Assembly: GCF_009831625.1 (NCBI RefSeq)
Contig: NZ_WUUS01000002.1
Location: forward strand, 390,225-454,224
Reading direction: 5' to 3'
Length of the DNA: 64,000 bases
DNA from: Halobaculum saliterrae
GTDB taxonomy: Archaea > Halobacteriota > Halobacteria > Halobacteriales > Haloferacaceae
In this document: piece after piece, positions 59,901-64,000 of the stretch
Numbering within the stretch: position 1 is the first letter of the stretch
How the letters are laid out: each line of letters begins with the position of its first letter
Program-made: the position numbers and the translations under genes
Notes under the pieces: model-generated
Told to the model about the DNA's origin: nothing
The model's database searches: none
Seen by the model: only the letters and a program-made list of their open reading frames with translations

Positions 59901-60178
59901 AGGAGACGGACGACCTGGTCCACAAGGGCGTCTTCGGCGACCCCAACATCTCCGACGAGGTCGAGGAGGACCTCGCGTGGCACGGCGCCACGCTGGAGGC
60001 GGGGTACGAGGAGACCGTGTGGGCGCCGACGGGGACGAACCGCGACGACCTCGTCGACGTCGAGAAGTACGAGGAGGCGGACTGGTGGCCGGGCGACGCC
60101 CGGAAGGACGATCTGGTGAGCGACTACATCGACGGCAGTCTGCAGACCGACGGCGGCACTGACGGTGGTGACTCCTGA
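56981..60178 (+). CDS. Molybdopterin oxidoreductase alpha subunit, type II DMSO reductase family
   Basis: The 1065-residue protein starts at GTG 56981, preceded by GGAGGTG; no ATG is in frame. VKLNRRDFVKAAAAGTVSTLVSSGWAA is a Tat signal, so the enzyme works outside the membrane. Cys67, Cys71, Cys75 (CHPNCTQSC) and Cys122 form the FS0 cluster site; NarG has His at the first position. The YDWYADLPPG segment (Asp221-Asp225) carries the molybdenum-ligand Asp of type II enzymes. MDSGVMDPIYDTKQDGEICALVAEKL and the C-terminal molydopterin-binding region are present. The operon order alpha-beta-chaperone-gamma matches Ddh/Ser/Clr/Ebd-type systems. The substrate (nitrate, chlorate, selenate, DMS or other) is not resolvable. 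Confidence 0.9.
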   Translation: MKLNRRDFVKAAAAGTVSTLVSSGWAATQSVDPVTSVDNPLKSYPNRDWEEVYHDIYAYDSVDWTVCHPNCTQSCALNFYMKNGVPIRAEQIYHEEEGSPGPGSPGGYEEAGVSRHWNPRGCMKGLTLHRRTFEPSRIKYPLVRKGWDPEDPSPEGRGEDEFERVSWDEAIDLIAEKMANLEDQKRFHVFNAIKSDGLITRHGAGRRLASIFGGCEWTEYDWYADLPPGHVITTGYQTSDADASAWRQADYTIMQGKNLIHNKLADNHWLQETRERGGKMVGVYPDYSPTVQKCDRWLPVRPGSDAAFALGVAHVIIDEELYDPDFMRKFTSLPLLVREDTGKYLRAHEVFEDHDPPEGGTEGQEGLAHHGGGDDWGDFVAVDADGDLTAVTREEVGGETPADTRLDVDTEVTLADGSSVAVRTDFARQKANILDSYDPETVEDITTIPADALRKTAREFAAAEKGQWFTGEGINHWFHSNDSLQRTIFFIQSMLGNIGERGAGYYNYSGQYKIELLDGYPAYVNPDGHSAHGMYPGYAFAFFGGEQLDPHDIRGDFDRDLDLVPQGDADEPVMPEGADSYTMSRPAVLWTMNCNLLNQTKHQEHVIENFVKHPDTGNELFIVSDMHMTYSARHADIVLPVPSWLECDYPDITVGPENPFLHMDSGVMDPIYDTKQDGEICALVAEKLDEKIPPEERKVDSYREYFAEFLDDDGDVRNYIQEALDAGMTTRDIDVEDIEDGPERLQLKTYPRVPFYSQINEDRPFYTKTGRMEFHKEEDRFLELGRSDLDHFESPEGTPYGTNAKWEEAKDEENPLYHDEGYQFYYNTPHPKYRTHSSWGMTDWNLIWSSRDFGSTNADPEGTERLVDDFSFPTGDGETNDSPPLGEAFVEMHPEDAANIDVENGDYVRISGKRGDLVVRVMVSERQRPRSAGDMGQLTIWHGWWPQHFPDDEENDDSIKGYNVTTNIWLDPGQETDDLVHKGVFGDPNISDEVEEDLAWHGATLEAGYEETVWAPTGTNRDDLVDVEKYEEADWWPGDARKDDLVSDYIDGSLQTDGGTDGGDS

Positions 60179-61359
60179 TGCCTCAGACCTACAACCCGCA
60201 ACTCGGCCGCGAGCAGAGCTACCCCTACGAGCACCGCGAGGAGGAGCGCGACTGGCACTGGGGGATGGTGATCAACACGAACCGGTGTATCAACTGCAAC
60301 ACCTGCTCGTTCGCCTGCAAGTCCACGTGGACCAGCGGCGAGGGCGAGGAGTACATGTGGTGGATGAACGTCGAGACGGAGCCGTACGGCGGCTACCCGA
60401 TGGGCTGGGACATGCGCCTGCTCGACGACCTGGGCCCCGACGAGACGATCTTCGAGGCCGCCGAGGACGGCGAGCAGGTCCGCGGCTACGTCGCCGAGAA
60501 GGAGGAGTGGGAGTACCCCGCCCTCGGCGACGACCAGTCCCACGGGGAGTACCCGACGGGCGAGGTCGTCGAGTCCGACCCCCACGAGGAGCAGTACCAC
60601 GACATGTGGCAGTTCTACCTGCCGCGACTCTGTAACCACTGCAAGAACCCCGCCTGTCTCGCGGCGTGTCCGCGACAGGCCATCTACAAGCGCGAGGAGG
60701 ACGGCATCGTCCTGCTCGACCAGGAGCGGTGCCGGGGCTACCGCCGCTGTGTGAAGGGGTGCCCGTACCACAAGCCGATGTACAACCCCGAGACGGGAAT
60801 CTCCGAGAAGCCCGTCGGCTGCTTCCCCCGCATCGAGGACGGCAACGTCCCGCGGTGCGTCTCCTCGTGCATCGGGAAGACGCGCCTGCACGGCAACATC
60901 AACCGCGGGCCGGACGCGGGCCACCCGGGCGGCGTCTCCTCGGCCGCGGACGGGCGCTCGCCGATCAACTACCTCGTCAAGTCCGACGAGAAGATCGCGC
61001 TCCCGCTGTACCCGCAGTTCGGCACCCGGCCGCAGGTGTTCTACATGCCGCCGTACCACGTGCCGCCGGAGTTCCTCACGCAGATGTTCACGCCGAACGT
61101 CGAGGAGAAGCGCAACGACTGGCCCGGCTCCACCTACGAGGAGTCGGTGAAGATCGTCCAGCAGCGCGCCCGCGACCCGAGCCACCACGTGCTCGGCATC
61201 CTCCAGCTGTTCGGCGCGACCACCCGGCTCATCGAGACGTACAACGTCAAGGAGAACCGCGTGAAGGGCTGGGACCGCAAGGGGAAGAAGGTCGTCGACA
61301 TGCCCATCGAGGAGCCCATGGAGGTCCGAGAGGGCGAACAGTGGACCAACCAGCCGTGA
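60178..61359 (+). CDS. Iron-sulfur beta subunit of the type II molybdoenzyme
   Basis: The 393-residue protein starts at ATG 60178, overlapping the alpha stop by one base (TGATG). It has four Cys groups typical of NarH/DdhB-like subunits: CINCNTCSFAC (about residue 39), CNHCKNPACLAACP, CRGYRRCVKGCPYH and CFPRIEDGNVPRCVSSC. These would hold four Fe-S clusters. The third group, with Tyr where NarH has Trp, is the usual 3Fe-4S or 4Fe-4S site. There is no signal peptide, so it is presumably exported bound to the alpha subunit. The C-terminal LYPQFGTRPQVFYMPPYHVPPEFL is family-specific. Confidence 0.93.
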   Translation: MPQTYNPQLGREQSYPYEHREEERDWHWGMVINTNRCINCNTCSFACKSTWTSGEGEEYMWWMNVETEPYGGYPMGWDMRLLDDLGPDETIFEAAEDGEQVRGYVAEKEEWEYPALGDDQSHGEYPTGEVVESDPHEEQYHDMWQFYLPRLCNHCKNPACLAACPRQAIYKREEDGIVLLDQERCRGYRRCVKGCPYHKPMYNPETGISEKPVGCFPRIEDGNVPRCVSSCIGKTRLHGNINRGPDAGHPGGVSSAADGRSPINYLVKSDEKIALPLYPQFGTRPQVFYMPPYHVPPEFLTQMFTPNVEEKRNDWPGSTYEESVKIVQQRARDPSHHVLGILQLFGATTRLIETYNVKENRVKGWDRKGKKVVDMPIEEPMEVREGEQWTNQP

Positions 61360-61369
61360 GGTGATCGCA

Positions 61370-62119
61370 ATGACCGAGACACCCACCACACCGGAGGAGT
61401 TCGAGGAGGTGAAGCGGCGCCACGGCGGCCGGGCGGCGCTGTACGCCGTCGTCGCCGGGGCGTTCTGCTACCCGGAGGCGGATCGGTTCGCGGAACTGAC
61501 CGCCCCCGAGGCGATCGAGGGGCTGCGGGAGGCCGCCGAGCGGCTCGGCTGCGGCGACGCGGCAGCCGACCTCGCGGCCGCGCTTGAGGCCCCCGAACTG
61601 GACGCGGAGACCCTCGCGGAGGGCTACAACGCGCTGTTCGGACTCCCGGGCGACGAGGGCGAGTACCCAGTCGTCCCCTATGAGGCGTCATACACCGTTC
61701 GCGACGACCTGAGCGCGAAGCAGCGCCGGATCGCGACCGTCTCCGGGCTGCTCGACGCGCTCGACCTCGACCGCGGCGACGAGTTCCACGACCGCCACGA
61801 CCACGTCGCCGTCGAACTCGAGGTCATGCAGGTGCTCGCGGCGCGGCGCGCCGTCGCGGAGGCCGACACCGACGGCGCGGACGACGCCCGCTCGCTCGAA
61901 CTCGCGGAGGCGACCGTGCTGGAGACGCACCTGGCAGACTTCCTCCCCGGCCTCGCACACGATCTGGGCGCGGCCGTCGACGACGAGGACGTGCCCGAGG
62001 CCGCCGCCGACGTGTACGTCGCCGCCGCGGACCTCGCGACGGAACTGATCGAGCGCGACCGGGCGCGACACCCGGAGCCGCCGGAGACCGACACCGGACT
62101 CGGGGGTGAGCCGGCGTGA
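61370..62119 (+). CDS. TorD/NarJ-type molybdoenzyme chaperone
   Basis: The 249-residue protein starts at ATG 61370 (MTETPTTPEEFEEVKRRHGGRAALYAVVAGAFCYPEADRF). It is all-helical, with the TorD-like YNALFGLPGDEGEYPVVPYEASY (about residues 87-108) and HDHVAVELEVMQVLAARRA in place of the usual H-x-E-L/M. Such chaperones bind the alpha subunit signal and insert the molybdenum cofactor before Tat export. Its stop overlaps the gamma-subunit GTG by four bases. Position third in the operon is the same as in clr, ser and ddh operons. Confidence 0.88.
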   Translation: MTETPTTPEEFEEVKRRHGGRAALYAVVAGAFCYPEADRFAELTAPEAIEGLREAAERLGCGDAAADLAAALEAPELDAETLAEGYNALFGLPGDEGEYPVVPYEASYTVRDDLSAKQRRIATVSGLLDALDLDRGDEFHDRHDHVAVELEVMQVLAARRAVAEADTDGADDARSLELAEATVLETHLADFLPGLAHDLGAAVDDEDVPEAAADVYVAAADLATELIERDRARHPEPPETDTGLGGEPA

Positions 62120-63174
62120 GCACCGGAGCGGGCGACGCGAGACGGTTCGTGGCCGAACGCGTCGACACCTCCGCGGCGCTGGGCGCGACGGCGGTGACGG
62201 CCGTCGTGCTGGCGCTGCTCCTGTCGGCGCAGGCGGCGATGGGCGCGGCCGTGACGAGCGGGAGTCAGCCGGTCGCCGCCGTCGACACGGCACCGACGGA
62301 GCCCGGGGCGGTCGCGTGGGAGAACGCCACCGAGCGGTCGGTCCAGCTCAACCCCCAGCAGATGGCGCTCCCGTACGGCGGCGGCACCGTCGGCCAACTC
62401 GCCGTCGAGACGGCCGCGAACGACTCGCATGTCGCCTTCAGGCTGACGTGGGAGGACCCGACGGCGGACACGAACATCTCCGAGCCGGGGGCCTACAGCG
62501 ACGCGGCGGCGATCATGCTGCGTCGCGGCGAGCAGCCGCCGATCATGATGGGCGGCGGTGACGCGCCCGTGAACATCTGGTACTGGCGCGCGAGCTGGCA
62601 GGAGAACGACTCCGTCGGCGGCGACATGTACGCGTACCCGCACCCAGACGCCGAGACCAAGCCCGGGCTGGCGGCCGGCAACCCGCTGTCGAAGCAGCGC
62701 TACTCGGACTACGGCCAGAACTACTACGCGAAGGGGTACGGTTCGCTGAGCTACGCGGAGACCCAGCCCGTCCGGGCGTCCGGTCGGCGGACGGACGACG
62801 GCTGGCAGGTCGTGTTCGTCCGCGAGCGGACGGTCGACGGCCCCCACGACGCCGGGCTTTCGTCCGGCGAGCCGGTCCACCTGGCGTTCGCCGTGTGGAA
62901 CGGAAGCGCCGACGAGGTGAACGGCAAGAAGTCGATCACGCTCCGGTTCAGCCAACTGCAGAGCGACCAGCTGTCGGTGCCGTCCGACTCCTCCGGCGAC
63001 TCCGGCGGTTCGAGCGGTGACGCCGCGGGCGGGGAGGGCGAACAGACCGCGAGCGACGACGGGGGTGACGGACTCTGGATCACCCGGAGCTTCGGCAACG
63101 GGCTCGCCGGCGTGGTCGGCGTCGTCGTCGTCACGTACCTCGTCGCGTACCGGTCGATCAGACGGCGGTCCTGA
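62116..63174 (+). CDS. Heme-b gamma subunit (ethylbenzene-dehydrogenase-related domain)
   Basis: The 352-residue protein starts at GTG 62116 and has an N-terminal helix (AALGATAVTAVVLALLLSAQAAMGAAV) that is a signal or anchor. The EB_dh domain follows: QMALPYGGGTVGQLAVETAANDSHVAFRLTWEDPTAD, DAAAIMLRRGEQPPIMMGGGDAPVNIWYWRA. Met144 or Met145 and Lys193 (NPLSKQRYSDYG) are candidates for the heme axial pair, which is Met/Lys in ethylbenzene dehydrogenase. A Ser/Gly/Asp linker and a C-terminal transmembrane helix (NGLAGVVGVVVVTYLVAYRSIRRRS) tether it to the membrane. It would exchange electrons between the beta subunit and halocyanin or the quinone pool. Confidence 0.88.
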   Translation: MSTGAGDARRFVAERVDTSAALGATAVTAVVLALLLSAQAAMGAAVTSGSQPVAAVDTAPTEPGAVAWENATERSVQLNPQQMALPYGGGTVGQLAVETAANDSHVAFRLTWEDPTADTNISEPGAYSDAAAIMLRRGEQPPIMMGGGDAPVNIWYWRASWQENDSVGGDMYAYPHPDAETKPGLAAGNPLSKQRYSDYGQNYYAKGYGSLSYAETQPVRASGRRTDDGWQVVFVRERTVDGPHDAGLSSGEPVHLAFAVWNGSADEVNGKKSITLRFSQLQSDQLSVPSDSSGDSGGSSGDAAGGEGEQTASDDGGDGLWITRSFGNGLAGVVGVVVVTYLVAYRSIRRRS

Positions 63175-63185
63175 CACCACCACCC

Positions 63186-64000
63186 ATGCAATCAGACGAC
63201 TACGCGAACTGGAGCGCCCGGGGACGGGCGCCGGCGGAGGACGAACAGGGGCTCCGAACGGCGTTGCGCGCGCCCGAGGCAGCGACGCGCCGCGACGCCG
63301 CGCTCGGGCTGGTCGACGCGGCCGCCGACGGACTGGCCGGGGAGACCGCCTCGCGGCTCGCCGAGCGCGTCGAACGCGACGGCGACCCGGACGTGCGGCA
63401 GTTCGCCGTCGAGGCGCTCGGCGCTGCGGGAGCCGACGAGTCCGCGATCGTGCCCGCGTTCGACGACTCGAACGAGTGGGTCCGCGCGGAGGCCGTGGTG
63501 GCGCTGGCGCGGGCGGCGCCCGACGAGGCCGGCGAGGGACTGCGGGACGCCCTCGCGGACGACTCCGGGTTCGTCCGCCGCAACGCCGTCATCGCGCTGG
63601 CGAAGACCGGCGCCGCCGACGCGGGGACGCTGCGGGAGCGACTGAAGGAGGACCCGCACGCCGGCGTGCGCGAGTACGCCGCGAAGTACCTCGCGACGTT
63701 CCCCGGCGAGGAGTCCGAGACCGTGACCGTCCTCGCGGCAGTGCTCGCGCGCGACCCGGAGGCGTTCGTCCGGGCTGGCGCCGCGACCGCGCTGGGCGAC
63801 CTCGGCACCGACCGTGCGGAGGAGGCGCTGGAGTCGCAGGGCATCACCGACCGCAGCGAGGACGTCGTCCGGGCCGCCAAGCGCGCGCTGGCGGCCGCTC
63901 GCGGCGAGGACCCGGACGACGTCGAGGTGCCCTCGTCCGCCCCCGGTGGCGGTCCGGACCGGCCGGAGGAGGCGCCCGGCGGGCGCCCCGGCGGCGTCGG
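63186..64000 (+). CDS. HEAT-repeat protein linked to the molybdoenzyme operon, C-terminus cut by window edge
   Basis: The frame starts at ATG 63186 (MQSDDYANWSARGRAPAEDEQGLRTALRAPEAATRRDAALGLVDAA) and stays open to the window end (271 codons seen). At least five HEAT/PBS-lyase-like repeats are visible, with repeated motifs DPDVRQFAVEALGAAGADES, NEWVRAEAVVALARAAPDE, SGFVRRNAVIALAKTGAAD, HAGVREYAAKYLATF and EAFVRAGAATALGDLGTD. The end turns Pro/Gly-rich. It lies 11 bases downstream of the gamma subunit and so belongs to the same operon. A scaffold or assembly role for the enzyme is likely, but unproven. Confidence 0.85.
   Translation, partial: MQSDDYANWSARGRAPAEDEQGLRTALRAPEAATRRDAALGLVDAAADGLAGETASRLAERVERDGDPDVRQFAVEALGAAGADESAIVPAFDDSNEWVRAEAVVALARAAPDEAGEGLRDALADDSGFVRRNAVIALAKTGAADAGTLRERLKEDPHAGVREYAAKYLATFPGEESETVTVLAAVLARDPEAFVRAGAATALGDLGTDRAEEALESQGITDRSEDVVRAAKRALAAARGEDPDDVEVPSSAPGGGPDRPEEAPGGRPGGV

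Noticed and set aside
55850..60178. A 1442-codon frame covering the molybdoenzyme
   Set aside because: The first 377 codons are a shadow over the radical SAM and MoaD-like genes. The Tat signal and ribosome-binding site put the true start at GTG 56981.
1..64000. rRNA, tRNA and riboswitch signals
   Set aside because: I found no cloverleaf, rRNA segment or riboswitch core by eye. A covariance-model scan would be needed to exclude small RNAs.

Overview
The window reads as haloarchaeal DNA. It has high GC, very acidic proteins, leaderless-type promoters with TATA-like boxes about 25-30 bases upstream of starts, many GTG starts and TGATG/GTGA gene overlaps, Tat (twin-arginine) lipoproteins, halocyanin, a Brp-type beta-carotene dioxygenase, TrmB and Orc1/Cdc6. 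I cannot tell from the sequence whether this is a chromosome with a secondary origin or a megaplasmid; the metabolic content (carotenoid, heme-type radical SAM and respiratory genes) would fit a chromosome. I saw no rRNA, tRNA or CRISPR array.

Layout. 1-6 kb: ordinary genes (flavin monooxygenase-like protein, EEP-family Tat protein, Lrp regulator, amidohydrolase), interrupted by a transposase-less element at 1929-3048 with long terminal inverted repeats and a vapBC toxin-antitoxin pair inside. 6.3-10.2 kb: a dabB-dabA inorganic carbon transporter operon. 10.4-12.2 kb: a ParA ATPase with an acidic partner, preceded by a dense cluster of short direct and inverted repeats. 12.2-18.7 kb: an AT-richer accessory stretch of small orphan genes and at least three broken genes (a nuclease-like gene, a DUF234-type ATPase, an Mre11-like phosphoesterase fragment). 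19-23.4 kb: an Orc1/Cdc6 gene flanked on both sides by copies of one 17-base element. On the left they form an exact 34-base-period array; on the right they are mixed in orientation around an AT-rich block. I read this as a replication origin.

23.4-29.7 kb: a TRAM-domain protein, a TAXI-type TRAP transporter (binding protein, DUF1850, fused permease) and a PAS/LOV-like protein without the photoactive cysteine. 29.8-44.6 kb: a maltodextrin/starch block with ABC permeases, binding protein, exported glucoamylase, MalK-type ATPase, intracellular glucoamylase-like and GH13 enzymes, and a TrmB regulator. 44.7-50.9 kb: an HTH/membrane-protein pair, a multicopper oxidase, a CNNM/CorC-type membrane protein, and a divergent brp/crtI pair for retinal and carotenoid synthesis.

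51-64 kb: an anaerobic or redox region with an FNT channel fused to Usp domains, two radical SAM/SPASM proteins, halocyanin, a small PaaB-like rSAM-partnered protein, a MoaD-like protein ending in Cys-Cys, and an operon for a type II DMSO-reductase-family molybdoenzyme (alpha, beta, TorD-like chaperone, heme-b gamma, HEAT-repeat protein running off the window). Three promoters (multicopper oxidase, brp/crtI, halocyanin) share a TCCCAG-N3-CTGGGA-like palindrome, suggesting one regulator ties the copper-protein, retinal/carotenoid and anaerobic-respiration genes together.
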